Shown here one piece after another: positions 35,330-47,412 of a DNA stretch of 64,000 nucleotides (positions are counted from its first letter, which is position 1; each line of letters starts with the position of its first letter). The stretch comes from Panagrolaimus kolymaensis (lineage: Eukaryota; Nematoda; Chromadorea; Rhabditida; Panagrolaimidae). The position numbers were made by a program, and so were the translations under genes. The stretch covers positions 9,114,001 through 9,178,000 of the forward strand of contig JAJQJQ010000004.1 of NCBI GenBank assembly GCA_028622995.1. Reading direction: 5' to 3'. Under the pieces are notes generated by a model, which saw only the letters and a program-made list of their open reading frames with translations, had not been told where the DNA came from and made no database searches.

Positions 35330-35614
35330 TAGGGTTCCATCCCCTCCCGCCCCTTAGGGGGATCCCCCTTCCCCCCGCCGATTTTTGCTCCCCGTGCCTC
35401 CCTCCCCGTGAGCCTCAGCCCCCGTCAAAAAAATGTAACACAGGGAGGAGTATGCTAAGAAAAATCCCCCGTCATATTTACAACAAAAAAATTTTTTTTT
35501 TCAAACACCCACAGGGAGGAGTATGTGCTAAAATCCCCCGTAAAAACCTCCCCGAGGCGTGTCCTCCCCTCCCTCTCCCTCCCCGTGGACCATTCCCCCG
35601 GGGGATGGAACCCT
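35330..35614. mobile_element. hAT-like MITE with CCCCTCCC-rich arms
   Basis: A 285-bp element with ends TAGGGTTCCATCCCC / GGGGATGGAACCCTA and a perfect 8-bp TSD GTTTTAAC (35322-35329, 35615-35622). The target is itself the A/T side of a CAGTTTTAAC motif, so the insertion split one unit. Interior: repeated cagggaggagtatg and cccccgt words. Confidence 0.9.
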
Positions 35615-35873
35615 AGTTTTAACTCAAAGCAAAAGAATTTTTTGCTCAGTTTAATCAGTTTAAAAAAACTTTTACCAGGATTTGTATCTTTTTTTACCAT
35701 TTATTTTCTCAACGATACTTTCCCACAAACCTTAAATTTAATACAATTTTGTAAATATTATTATAAATCTATCTTTACAATAGCAGTTTAGAAAAAAGAA
35801 AAAACAATTAAATGTTTCAAATCAAAGTAAACATAAAAATATTTGATATGAAAAGAAAAATAGATATCAGGAA

Positions 35874-36211
35874 CAGGGGTGAGCGGACATGACTTTTCCT
35901 TAGACGGACGGATACGGAAACGGACGTCAGGCAATTCCGTAAAAGCGGATACGGACACGGAAATCCAAAAGTGCCCGGATATCCGCGGAAACGGACACGG
36001 ACACGGAAATTTTGTATTAGAATTTTCATTTTTAAGGCTTACACGGATACGGATACGGACACGGATATTAAAAAAAAAATTTTCGGACGCGGATACGGAT
36101 ACGGACGTGAAAAAACCACGGATATCCGCGGACGCGGATACGGATACGGACGTGAAAAAACCACGGATATCCGCGGAAACGGACACGGACACGGATATCC
36201 GCTCACCCCTG
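35874..36211. mobile_element. hAT-like MITE with CGGATACGGACACGG subrepeats
   Basis: A 338-bp element, ends CAGGGGTGAGCGGA / TCCGCTCACCCCTG. Flanks atcaggaa and attcagga form only an imperfect 8-bp TSD. The interior is a tandem array of 6-12 bp words (cggatacgga, cggacacgga), including a 40-bp unit holding ggatatccgcgga repeated in tandem around 36110-36170. It gives long spurious ORFs rich in Asp/Thr/Arg; these are not genes. Confidence 0.85.
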
Positions 36212-37371
36212 ATTCAGGAAAGGTTATTTTTTTTTTATTTGTATCAGTTTAATTCAGGTAAATTAAAGAAATAATTAGAATTTTCAAATGCAGAAAATAA
36301 GAAGCAAATTTATATTTACAAAAATTCTTTAGATTCACTCATATGTCAGTTAAAATTAAAATCCTGCATAAAACTTATCAGTTTAAAATTCTATTTATTT
36401 CCAAACAAAAATATTATTAATAAACATCTAATACAGTTTTAAAGTAATTTTTTTATATGTATTTTCATGCAGCTTTGTTTTTCATCTGTAACAGTTAGTT
36501 TTTCAATACTTTTTTATGTTGCACAAAATAATTTGCTTCAAACAGTTTTATTTTATTAGTAAAGGCATTTACCATTTTGGTTCCAAATAAAAATAAAGTA
36601 GTTTCCAGTTTGAATTCATTACAACTTAAAAAAAAAGAAACAATAATAATGATAAGCCAGTTTAAATATATACTCTTAATTATTCAACACATTTTTTTGT
36701 GAACAATTCAAGTTGTTAATTTTTTTCACAAGTTTAAAATTGAACATCCAGTTTTTATTTTTACCATCGCCGCCTACTTCCCTCCATTTTTTTTGTTGTT
36801 GTGAAATCATTAGATCTTGCTGCAGTTTATAATAAAAATTATAATATAAATTCGTAAATATAAATATTTTTAGTTTTAATTTATATTTTTTCTTCTAAGA
36901 TTTTTAAGAAATTGCTTAATGTAATGAATAATCAACCTCCTCAAAAGAGCACCCAGTTTATCTTTGCTTTTACGTTTATTTTTAATGCTTTTTTCTTTCT
37001 TTTTTTTTGTTGTTAAATTAGGATTTAAACCATACAGTTTTATTTATAAAAAAAGGAAATGTAAATATCCAACTAAATTTGGCCTTTACAGTTTTAATAT
37101 TTTTTTTTACATTTGTTATTGGCACAACAGTCGATGTCAATGAAAACAGTTTTATTATATTAAAAAAAAATGATTCACCAGTTAACTAACGTTTATATAC
37201 AATATTATTATTTATTTATTTAGAAGAAAAAAAGACATTTGAAAGACCAAATAATTCTTTTTTGAGGCTCCAAAATCCAAAATATTTTTTTGTTTGATTT
37301 ATGGTTTCATTATTTCTGAAAATATAAAATTTTTGAATAACAGTTTTTACATTTAAAAGAAATTTGCTTAC

Positions 37372-39089
37372 TTTCTCTTTCCAAAAGCATAGCATCGATT
37401 GCTTCTTTCGCATCCCCAGTTAATTCATAATTTTCTGCTCCTGTAGATCTTCTTTGAAGAGTGGAAACGGGTTTCAATTCAGATGCATGTTCACTCGTGG
37501 CTGTGGACCTTACAGCAGCTGCTCGAGCTCGAAAATGATTGGTTGTTGGAATTGAAGCTTCTGAAGTTTTAAAACTTCCAGCTTTTGATGGTTCTGATGC
37601 AAAAGCTGAAAATGCATCTGTGTTCCCGCTGCCACCACCACCAGAAGATTTTGAGCTTGAGAAAGAAGGTGGTGATGCTTCAGATTCAGAAACATCAGGG
37701 AAATGTGAGGCATCTCCCATACTTGGAGAAGATGAACCAGACGATGATGATGATGCGGGATTGATTTGTGGGTGTGATCCTCCTCCACCTGAATTTTCTG
37801 AATATCCCGATGATGATGAACCAGACGACGATGAAGACCCTCCACCGCCGCCATTCGATTGACGAAACACTGCTTGCATGGGTTGTTTGTTCCAATTACT
37901 ATATGCCGGTTGATAGCCTTGGGCAATATTAGACTAAAATAAAAAAAGGAATTTATTTTGGTGTAGAAAAAAATTTCTTGAGCGAATAGAGTAATAAAAT
38001 CGTAATTTTGTTAGAGTAAAAAAATTTTTCTTGAAACATCAACTTTCAACAGTTTTAAAAGAATTTGAATTGTATCAAAGGAAACAGTTTTTTTTGTGTT
38101 TTAATATTATCAAAAAAATGTCAAGCATGGACAGTTAAAAAAAATTTGAATTTGTTAGAGTTAAAACCTTACGCATCAAAGCCAGTTTTATAAAAAATTT
38201 TGCCTTCGAAAAATACATTTTTTTAGTGTTTCTTTATAGGCAAGAATGCTTAAATTCGACCAGTTTAAAAAAGATTTTGTTGCCTATACAAGAGTTAAAA
38301 AAAGAAATGCAGTTTTGAAAAAACTTACATCCACTGAATGATGAGCAAATTTATTATATTTGCTTGGAGAATCATTTCCACCCATATCATAATTGGGTCG
38401 ATATAAATTTGGAGTGGATTGATAATTATTATTATGGCTATAACCATCTTGAGATTGTGATTGTTGTTGGTAACTGGGTTGTTGATATGATGAACGAATT
38501 CGGCCATAAATTGGAATTCTCATTAATTGAGTTTGTCCTGAAATAAAAATTTTTGTTGAAACAACTCTTTTCAGTTTTAAATTTATTTCTAACCAAGGGG
38601 TCTCAAAGTTGATGGGTCAATATTAACTGGAATGGGTTGAGAAAAATATCGAATTGCAATGGGTTGGATGTTACTACTACTACCAGGGGGTAAATTTCCA
38701 TATGGAATGGAATCAAAATCAATTCCAGATGACCCTCCTCCACCTCCATCACCACCACTTATGCCACTAGTCGACCCACCATAGCTACCACCACCATAAC
38801 CGCCACTAGAGCCATATCCTCCGCTTGAGCCATATCCAGAGCTGCCACCATATCCACCTCCACCACTGGAGCCACCATAACTATAAACATCGCCTGGATA
38901 TGAATTAGCTACAGCTGCGGAAGCTTGAGGAGCCATTCCATAAATAGGATATCCACTTGGTGTCATCATTCCCGCTGGATATGGTCCAGGCCCTGGTCCA
39001 CCACAACACCCAAGAAATCCCAAACCATTAGCAGCTATTTGACCAAAGAAAAATGAAAATATAATTAAAAACAAAAATATTATTTTCAT
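37372..39089 (-). CDS. Secreted Gly/Ser-rich low-complexity protein (3' end not found)
   Basis: Three exons are visible: 39089-38594, 38537-38329 and 37933-37372. The N-terminus is a clear signal peptide (MKIIFLFLIIFSFFFGQIAA) followed by a CCGGPGPGPYP start, a long Gly/Ser/Tyr repeat (GYGSSGG units), then IPYGNLPPGSSSNIQ. Exon 2 is Gln/Ser/Tyr-rich (SSYQQPSYQQQSQSQ). Exon 3 has GGGGSSSSSGSSS, then an ordered acidic/basic tail ending AKEAIDAMLLERE at a gtaagc donor, so at least one further exon exists. The composition suggests an extracellular matrix or cuticle-associated protein, but I recognise no domain. Both introns carry AAACTG units; exons do not. Opposite-strand ORFs here are shadows. 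Confidence 0.75.
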
Positions 39090-39540
39090 TTTCTTTAATA
39101 TTTTTTTAACTAATATAAAAAATAGTAAAGTAAATTTTTGAACTAAAATTTTTTTGTTTATAAATGTTTTTATTTTATTTTTTTGTTGTTTTTTATTTTA
39201 TATTAAACCGCGGGCGCCGCTGCCTTATGACCTTTTTCTTTTGTCTTTTTGCTTTCCTCGTTACTTTTTTTTCTTCTTCGTGGCCATGAATTCCCACTCA
39301 TTTTCACTTTCTCGTTTAATAATTAATTACTCGTTTTTTTTCATTTACCCATTTTTTTGTTTTGTTTTTGAAATTGTAACGTAGAAGACGAAGACGCATT
39401 CTCGTCTCACTTCAACCGGAACCCTAAAACGTTAATGATTTTTTTGCTTCGTTAAAATTAAACTCGTTTTTTTAAACTTTTTTTTATTGTCGCGCAACGA
39501 GACTAACTTTTTTTTTATTTCATGAAAAAATGCGCCTTTG
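39090..39540 (-). promoter_or_regulatory. 5' flank of the Gly/Ser-rich gene, free of motif units
   Basis: About 450 bp without a single CAGTTT although the array continues on both sides. It contains scattered G/C-richer words (ccgcgggcgccgctgcc at about 39208; gaagacgaagacg at about 39387). Like the TDH upstream region, it seems protected from the array, consistent with a resident promoter. Confidence 0.45.
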
Positions 39541-41755
39541 AGCTAAATGTAAAACAGTTTAAAGTAAATTTAATTTTATTTTTGTAGTAAAATAAAATTT
39601 GAGTTAATTTAAATCAAATTAAAATATTAAATATGACGTAAATAAATAAACGAAACGAACGGTTTTGAAAGTTTAATTTTATTTAAAAAACGTTCTTTTC
39701 AAAATAGTTATTTTTCTTTTATTCCTTGAAACTTTGTAATAAAACGAATGACGATCGAAGACAGTTTAATGCTTAAAAAAAGGGCAAAAATAATGGACGT
39801 GCTCAGTTTTTTTGTGTGGGAGAAATATTTAGTAATATTATTCAGTTTTAAAGAATTTATAAAAAGTGGATATATTTGTTTATTTTATTTTTTTGTATGT
39901 ATGTAATATAAAAGCCATCCATGATACTACATAACAGTTTTAAATAAGCCAAGAATTAAATTTAATTTTGATGTTAAAAGAAAAAAAATAGAAGGCGCCT
40001 TTAAAAGTGACAGTTTTAAATCAAAAGAATCTGTCGATCAAAGCAGTTTTGCAATAAAAATAAATATAAAAGTAATTGGAAGAAATGTTAATAATTGCTT
40101 TTTAAGTTAAAATAAAATTTGGTTTGTGATTTGCAGTTTTATTATTTTTGAAAGATTTCTTTACAAAGGACAGTTTTTTGCCATGCAATCATTGATTGTT
40201 TTTATTTTAAAAAATGTAAATTATTTTTTGAATAAAAATTTATTTAAATTTGAATATCAATAAGCTAAGACTCAAATCCTCAGTTTTTATATTTGTAATT
40301 AATATTTGTTTGAATTTAATTTTAGTTTCAAAAATTTTTTTAAGTCTACAGTTTTCAATTTTCTTTAAATTTTTAAATGGAAAATGCTGTCAGTGCAAAG
40401 ATTTTTTCTCATGGTGCTTTATATTAAAATGGCATGTATGTGAGCAAAAAAGAAACAATGTTTAACAGTTTCTAAATTTATTAAAATACAAAAAAGTGAA
40501 AAACATAAATTAATTTTCATAAACCTTTTTCTTGTCTTTATTCCTTTTCCCCATAGATTCTTAAAAGGCAGTTTTTTAATATGTGAAATTAATTACAATG
40601 ATGCATGTTCGTGGAGTCAATGTATTTTTTCAGTTTTTTATTTTATCTATGTTTACACAGTTTTTTTTTGTTTTGTTGTTCACATGATGGACTTTTATTG
40701 CTCTTTCCCCTTTCGAATGAATGACCTTCAAGTAAGTACAATACGTGAGAATAAATAAAACAATTAAAGGTCAGTTTAAGAACAAAAAGAAAATTAAGAA
40801 GGACAGTTTAATTAATATTAATTGGAGAGAAAAAAAAATACTACCAATAAAAAAACAAATGAATTTTTGTGTTTTCATCTTACGAGGCTGTTGGCAGTTT
40901 TAAAAATGTAAAATGCATGTGAAAACCAAAATGAAATAAGAAAAACAGTTTATTATATAAATTTCATTGTTTTCAAGAAATGGCAAATTTTTTCAGTTTA
41001 AATCAAAAAAATCTAAATCGCAAATGAGTTAATCTTTTTTTCTAAGCATAAAAGCTATCGTTTTTTTCAAAAAAAATTTTTTAAGAAACAAAACCCTGTT
41101 TTCTTTTGGCATCACCGTTTCAAATTAGACTTTTTGGTTTTTGAAAAATGTTCATTGTTACAGTATTTTTTAATTAAGCTGAAAGCAACCAACGGTCAAT
41201 TCCTAAGTCCAGTTTAAAAAAACAAAATAAAAGGTTTGGAAAAGTGGGATATTTTCTAAATATAACAATTTTAAATGAGTATCCAATTCTAGCAACAACA
41301 AAGAAAAATGTTTTGAATAATAATTAATACATATTTTTTATAATTAAAAAAGTATTATTCCTGTTACCTTTATTTATTTATCATCGAAAGCATGACTTGC
41401 GATAGTTTCAAAACAAATTTAACTTCCTTAATTAAAGATTCAAAATTAGCACACATTTTTTCCACGTGAAGAAATCACTTTTTTACTTACCCCTTTTTTG
41501 TATGAATGACTTTCAATCAAGTACAAAACGTGAGAAAATTTAAAAAAAAGTAAAAGACAATTTAAGAAAGATGAAGACGAAGGACATTTTAATTGAGATA
41601 GAAAGTAAAAGAAAAAAAACTATGAACTCTCAAAAAATAAAAAAACGAGTATACGAATGTTTGATTTTTATGTTTTCAAAAGAACCAAACCTGTATTTTT
41701 TTAAATTTTCATAGTTTAAAATTTGTCAAAATGAGTTATTTTAATCCAGTTTTAT
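39541..41755 (-). repeat. Motif-unit domain, block 3 (right end)
   Basis: CAGTTT on + continues, for example near 39554, 39763, 39804, 39843, 39934, 40011, 40043, 40135, 40171 and 40280, becomes sparse after about 41.0 kb, and ends at about 41750. No gene supported; ORFs such as 40250-40465 run through A/T-rich units. Confidence 0.75.
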
Positions 41756-43164
41756 AAAATTAAGAAATAATAATATACCATCACTAAATTCGTTATCCTT
41801 TTTTGATATACTACAATGAATAAAGGCGCACTTGAAGAGAAAAAAAAACAGGATCTGATAGAAAGATTATGCGCTAATAAATAAAAGTTTGCATCAAAAT
41901 GAAATAATTTTTTATGATGATGTCAGAAAAAATTATGAACAAATTTAGAACGTTTGTAATCAATTTTTTTATTTTTTTTTCTTTTATTTTCATACATTAC
42001 TGCTTTATCAACATCTTGTTTCCCAAAAAAAAATTACGCATGTGTTAAATTTTTATCATGTAGAAATTGTAATCCAAGGGTAATTTGTTTGGCAAATATG
42101 ACTTTTGCTTTGAGCATGATAGTCAAAAGTTGTGTGAGGGAATTTATTTCAATAAAAATAATATTTTCCTTCCATATAAGGGCCTATAAAAATTATTTTG
42201 CAAAACGAATTGTTTTTTCGTTTTTAAATCTTATTTACAAAATATATAAAAAAAGAGACAAGTCATTCAAAAATTCAAAAAAGAAAAAAACGAAAAGTGC
42301 AAATACAACAAAAAAAAATGTTGATTAACTCTGCCAATACATTTCTTTTCATTTTTTCTTTCATTTTTTTTTCGGGGGTTTTTTAAAGCAAAAAAAACTG
42401 ATAGGGAAGCGACAACAATTAAAAGCGAATGGGTGTAGTAGTTGGATTAGTCATAATGTCTAGAGTTTCTTCTTTTTTGCGCTAAAAAAGACAGCATTTT
42501 ATTTTCGCGAAAAAAATTTATATGGCTTTGTTTTTTAGCTTAAAAAAATGGAGAGGTGAAGAAGATATTTCCATATTTTTTAAGCTTTTTTCTTTTTGAA
42601 TATTTTGTTTTCAACAATATTTTTTAATTTTTTTATCTTAAATATTAAAAAATAAATAAATAAGGTTGTAATAATGGACACCTTAAAAAAGAAGGAAAAA
42701 TAACTATTTTTGTGGAATAAGTTTAGAACAATGCAAACAACACTGAAGATATTGTGGCAGAAGTTAAAGCCTTCTGAATTTGTTCTGAATGTGAATATTA
42801 TCCGAAGCTGATCTTCGAGGGATTAAATAAAGAATTAAACTGGTGCATCATCATTGAATATATAATAATATTGGCTATGAAGTTGCTGCTGCAATTCCAC
42901 ATTTTTTTAAACTTAATATTTAAGTAACAAAATAAAATTTTAATGAGGCACGTGAACCAAAATAAAAAATTTTTGCTTTTATTAAATTTCTTATTCTAGT
43001 AATTATAGTTTGGCTAATGTTGAAAAGCAATTAGTAAAGGTGGATGGATGTATGCGGATTAATCATAACATAATATCTAGCGTTTTTTTTTTCTGTGTTA
43101 ACAAAAAATCCTTTTTCTTTCTTTTTTTTACACGCCCATTGTTTTAAAGTTCATTTCATAATTT

Positions 43165-43359
43165 ATGTCACTAATTGGCGTTGATGTTTCAGGGACAAAT
43201 TTCGCTTCCATGCAACTATCATCCAAGCTTGATGAAGATAATTCTGGGATGCCTTGGCCAACCAATGATCCACCAAGATTTTGTGATGAAGCCTCAAAAA
43301 CCATTGTTGTATCATTACAACCTTCAACACTTAATATGATTGTGCTTGAATTTTACTAG
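43165..43359 (+). other. Orphan 64-codon ORF with coding-like composition
   Basis: Reads MSLIGVDVSGTNF...SSKLDEDNSGMPWPTNDPPRF and ends in a stop. Codon usage and hydrophilicity differ from the A/T noise around it. No family recognised and no splice partners identified; likely a gene fragment within the repeat tract. Confidence 0.3.
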
Positions 43360-43923
43360 CAAATTAATTTAATTTAGAAATAAATATCTTTCAAAAATAG
43401 AAAAAAGATAAATATAAAATATTCAAAAAAAAGAACTTTCTTTTAGGAAAAAAACCCAAAGCTAACATTTTTTGTGAATGATGCTTTTAATGAATGTTGT
43501 TCGTTTTCTCTCGTTCGCTATTTCTTTTTCGTTATTGATTGGTTTGAAATTTTATCTCACTTTAATGTTGTTGTTTTTTTGCCTTTTTTGATTATAAAAA
43601 AAACCGAGAGAAAATTTTTTTTCTGCGCTAACAAAAAAAAATGATTATTCTTTTTTTTGTGCAAAATTTCTTTGGTTTTATTTTTAAGCTTAAAAAGGGA
43701 AAGGAAAAAAAATTTTCGTTTTTTTGTTGGGCTTTTTTCTTTTTGAATATTTTATTTTCTACAGTAATTTTTAATTATTTTTTAAAAGTAAATGAAATAA
43801 TAAATAGCATTTTAGGTCCATTTGAAGCAAAAAACCATTTTAAATCCTTTCTTTTGCAAATTCTCATCGTTCAATAAAGAGTCATGCGTTTTTTGTGGAA
43901 ATTGAAATACGAAAGCTTCTTAA

Positions 43924-44122
43924 AGGACCATATTCATTTGATCTTTTTTTTAAACACGCGGCTGGATATTCCATCATGCCGCAATATTGCAAAGCCCGCA
44001 AAGTACAGTAATTTGAACGTAAAATTACTGTACATTACTGTACTTTACGGGCTTTGCAATATTGCGGCATGATGGAATATCCAGCCGCGTGTTTGAAAAA
44101 AAGATCAAATGAATATGGTCCT
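43924..44122. mobile_element. Palindromic foldback element at TTAA (1)
   Basis: A 199-bp near-perfect palindrome: arms of about 95 bp beginning aggaccatattcatttgatc, with an asymmetric centre containing attactgtac repeats. It is flanked by TTAA on each side (43920-43923, 44123-44126), as for piggyBac-like insertions. The flanks (cgaaagcttc... and ...gattggtgtttgtcgaatcgatt) are homologous to those of the element at 52320 and to the empty site at about 57880. Confidence 0.8.
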
Positions 44123-45571
44123 TTAAGTGTCATTTTTATAGATTTTTAGATTGGTGTTTGTCGAATCGATTTTGATTTTTAACACATTTTTCTTTCTTTA
44201 AAAAGCTCTTGTTTGATCCTTAATTAAAGAAATTGATAAAGCTTTAACTGAACGTAAAAAAAATTCATTAAATGTAAACAAAAACAAGGAAAATTTAAAG
44301 CAAATTAAAATTATTTTTTTTCCATTTTCGTTGAAAATTCTGTGCTTTATTTACTTTTTTGTTTCCTTTTGCGTTTTGAGATGCCTTTGACATCAAAAAT
44401 TTTTAATAACATATTTTAAAAATATGCTTACACTTATTTTATTTCTTTATTCTAATCAAAATCCATTTGTGAATGAGATCGATATGCTGAATTAAGTTTT
44501 TTCTTCGCTAATTTTTTAGCGCCTTCATGTTTATGAATTTTTTTTTTCCTTTGATTTTGGATATTAAAGGCATATTCAAATGGTTTTCGTTTAATATGTA
44601 CAAACTCGAATAAATCATTCATTATTAAGGCTTACAAAAGCTGCAATCATTTGTGGCATGAAACTATCTGATATCTTTGCATCATCAAAAGGTTAAGACT
44701 TTAAACAAAATCAAAAAAAGAGAAGCTTTTCAAATATTCAAAAAAAGAAAAGGAAACTGCAAAAGAAAAATGTTAATGAATTTTGTCTAAATTTTTCTTT
44801 TTTCATTATTTTTTTGCATCTTTTTTTTCATGGGATTTTTTATAGCTAAAATTTGTTGGGAAATCAACGATTAAAAGCGGATGGGTGTAGTAGGTGGATT
44901 AGTCATAACATGTCTAGCATTTCTTTCTGCGCTAACAAAAAAACATTTTTATTTTTTTACCGCCGTATTTTTTTGTTATTGATTTTTGCATTGACTAACA
45001 GAAAGAAGTCATTCTTCTTTTTACTTTTTTTTGATATCTTTCCTTTTTGAATATTTTGTTTCTATAATATTTTTTTTATTTTTGTTTCAAATCTCAACAA
45101 AAAAAGATTTAAAAGATGGAATTTTAAAGTACCGATCGGCCATGCCTCGAATTTAAAATAAACAAAATATCTCATTTCTGCTCTTGAATATTAGCGAAGG
45201 AAAAAATATGACATTGGGATCGACTTAACAATTATTACACGCCTATCATTTGAATTAATTTTTATTTAATCCTACTATGTTGACTTTAAAGAAAATAAAA
45301 AAAAAAGTTGATAAGTTTTTCAAATATTCAAAAACAAAAATAACAAAGAAAAATCCAAAAAAAGAAAACTACAAAAAAAATGATGAACTTTGTCAAATTT
45401 TTTCTTTTCAATAATTTTTTGCATATTCTTTCCTTTTTGAATATTTTGTTTTAATTATTTTTTTTATTTCTAAACTCAAAAAATATTTAAAACCGGCGAT
45501 TTTAAGACTCCGTAATTCATAGCCTCGAAGTTAAAATAAACAAAAAAAATTTCTTTTTTTATTATTCCGCC

Positions 45572-45763
45572 ATGGAATCAAATACCAATAAAGATGATGA
45601 TGAAAAGATGCAACAGCCATCATCTTCATGAAATGAAAATGATATGGCAATTGATAAAGAAGAAGATTATTTAGTACTTGGCCTTCTCAAAAAACGAAAG
45701 GTCTTTTCATCAGAAATAGAAAATCCATTAAAACAAAGGATAGAAATTATTGAAATTAATTAA
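45572..45763 (+). pseudogene. Short acidic ORF with one in-frame stop
   Basis: MESNTNKDDDEKMQQPSSS, then TGA, then ENDMAIDKEEDYLVLGLLKKRKVFSS... ending in TAA; 63 codons in one frame. Composition is coding-like (Asp/Glu/Lys-rich). Not recognised; possibly a decayed transcription-factor-like or transposon-borne fragment. Confidence 0.35.
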
Positions 45764-46700
45764 TATGCTGCTGCTCTCATTCCTAATGATTGAATTAGTT
45801 ATGTTTGTTTTTCTTCCCTAAAAACTACTACAAATAAAAGGATGAAATTTTCTTACAATATATGGCGCATTTTTATTCTTATAATTTTACGATTCTTGGT
45901 TTGTAAAAGCTGGTGGCAGTTATCGTTGTTTTTTCATCTCTTGTTTGAAATTGCAAAGAAAAAATTTACTACTACTCTTAAAACATGTATGACAAGAGTA
46001 AAATTTTCAGTTTAATATTAATTATTGGCTTCGTTGCCAATTGAGATTCCTAATTGAATCATTTCTTCTTGTTTCACCTCCATAAATGCTTTTGTGCATT
46101 CTTCTTGGAGGGCTCGAAGTTCCCAAAGTTGAGATGTGTATTAATAATTTACTAAATCTATCATATTTTTGTTTGTTAACAAAATTTAAATTAAAATTAT
46201 AATGATAATGCATTAAGCAATTCATTTAATTATAAAACAATTAACATAAAAGAAAGAAAAAAGAAATTTAAAATATTCAAAAAAAAAAGAACTATCTTTT
46301 CTGAAATAAAAAAAAACCCAAAGCTAACATTTTTTTCTTTGTTGAATGATGCTTTCACTGAATTTTTTTTCTCTCTTGTCCGCGTTTTTTCTCTTCATTA
46401 TTGATTGTTTTGAAAATTACAGCGCACTTTTAATCGTGTTTTTTTAGCATTTTTTTTGATTACAAATAAAACCGAAAAAAAATTTCCTGCGCTAACAAAT
46501 ATATATTTTTTCATTTTTTTCGTGCAAACATTTCTTTCTTTGGCTTTGTTTTTTAACTTAAAAATGAAAAGAAAAAAAATTTTTCAGATTTTTTGAGCTA
46601 TTTTTTTGAATATTTTGTTATCCACAATCTTTTTTAACTGTTTTATTTTAAAAATCTAAAAATAGATAAATAATGAAGCTTTAAAATTAATTTATTACAA

Positions 46701-46853
46701 ATGAAAGAAACTATGTATGTGGTTGATAATAATGGACAATTTAAAATAGAAGGAAAAACAACTGTTTTTGTGGAAAAAGTTTACAAAAACTTAAATGAAT
46801 ATCTTGATATTATTGCAGAAGTCAATGCGTTTTCTATTGCAGTTAATTTTTGA
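46701..46853 (+). other. Short ORF, one of two related fragments
   Basis: MKETMYVVDNNGQFKIEGK... FVEKVYKNLNEYLDIIAEV, 50 codons. A degenerate copy of the same sequence lies near 42672-42775, likewise just after a repeat copy and followed by a similar gcatcatcattgaat segment. So a gene fragment was duplicated together with the repeat. Confidence 0.35.
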
Positions 46854-47412
46854 ATATATTGCAAATATATTAGATGCAGCAAAAAATTATTAATCAAAGT
46901 GAGATGCATCATCATTGAATTTGTCGTATTATTCTCTAAAGCATTATTTTGTTGTTGCCATTCTCCATTTCTTTTGAGAATGTATCAACTTGAAAATTGG
47001 TGTTCCCTTTGTTGTTCCTATATCAGAGATATTGAACAAAATGGATGAATCTGTCATAATAATTTAATACATTTTATACTTTGCTTTTTTTATTTTGTCT
47101 ATTTCGTTCATTTCTAAATAGTTGGGTGTTAAGCAAAAAAGTGTTTTTGGATTTTTAATCTAAAACTCGGATTATTTTATTTTTGTTTATCATTTCAGAT
47201 TTTTCTTCACCGACCTTTTTTGAAGTATCATTTGATTTTTTATTCTTATCATTATTTAAAAAAAGTGTTATAAGGAGCTTAAAAAATTTTATGCCGCAAA
47301 AATAAATCTATCATATTTCGCCGCACCTCTTTTTTCTACTAATGAAAAGATTATAAAACAACCAAAACTTCTATTTTTCTCTTTATTATAGGTAATTTTT
47401 TTCAATTACCTA

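Larger units (their letters stand above)
28929..37371 (-). repeat. Motif-unit domain, block 2 (between TDH and the Gly/Ser-rich gene)
   Basis: The same AAACTG units as in block 1, all on -. They are sparse or absent for about 500 bp immediately upstream of the TDH start (28.93-29.42 kb) and in a purine/pyrimidine-rich patch (about 32.16-32.70 kb). Clear payload-bearing units lie near 29736, 30117, 30622, 31293, 33425 and 34652. The region also contains three MITEs and a solo LTR. No convincing exon was found. The 3' exon(s) of the Gly/Ser-rich gene, whose last visible exon ends at a donor (37372), should lie here but could not be identified. Confidence 0.8.
41900..47150. repeat. Tract 1 of a degenerate TIR repeat family
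   Basis: Repeated blocks of about 330 bp are bounded by caaatattcaaaaa on the left and ctttttgaatatttt on the right (for example 43418-43755, 44731-45060, 46275-46620; truncated at 45328-45460). Two subfamilies share these ends. Type A has the core gcggatgggtgtagtaggtggattagtcat...ctagc...gcgctaac (about 42427, 43041, 44877). Type B has aaacccaaagctaacatttt...gcgctaac (about 43448, 46316). A further conserved piece, gattttaag...cctcgaagttaaaataaac, follows some copies. No transposase seen. Confidence 0.75.

Noticed and set aside
35879..36274. Long ORFs (up to 134 codons on both strands) rich in Asp/Thr or Ser/Val over 35.8-36.3 kb
   Set aside because: They are translations of the 6-12 bp tandem words inside a hAT-like MITE; every frame is open because the words lack stops.
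37510..37926. Several overlapping ORFs of 66-138 codons on both strands at 37.5-37.9 kb
   Set aside because: They are shadows of the Gly/Ser-rich exon, whose GGN/TCN codons give open reverse frames; the chosen frame has splice sites and a consistent upstream signal peptide.
18430..41755. Reading CAGTTT as splice acceptors (TTTCAG|TTT) on the + strand
   Set aside because: Resident genes are on the opposite strand, most copies lack a polypyrimidine tract, and no + strand reading frames follow.
18430..41755. Simple satellite or CRISPR-like array
   Set aside because: Spacing is irregular (30-180 bp), only 6-10 bp are shared, and the host is a eukaryote; neither a tandem repeat nor a CRISPR fits.
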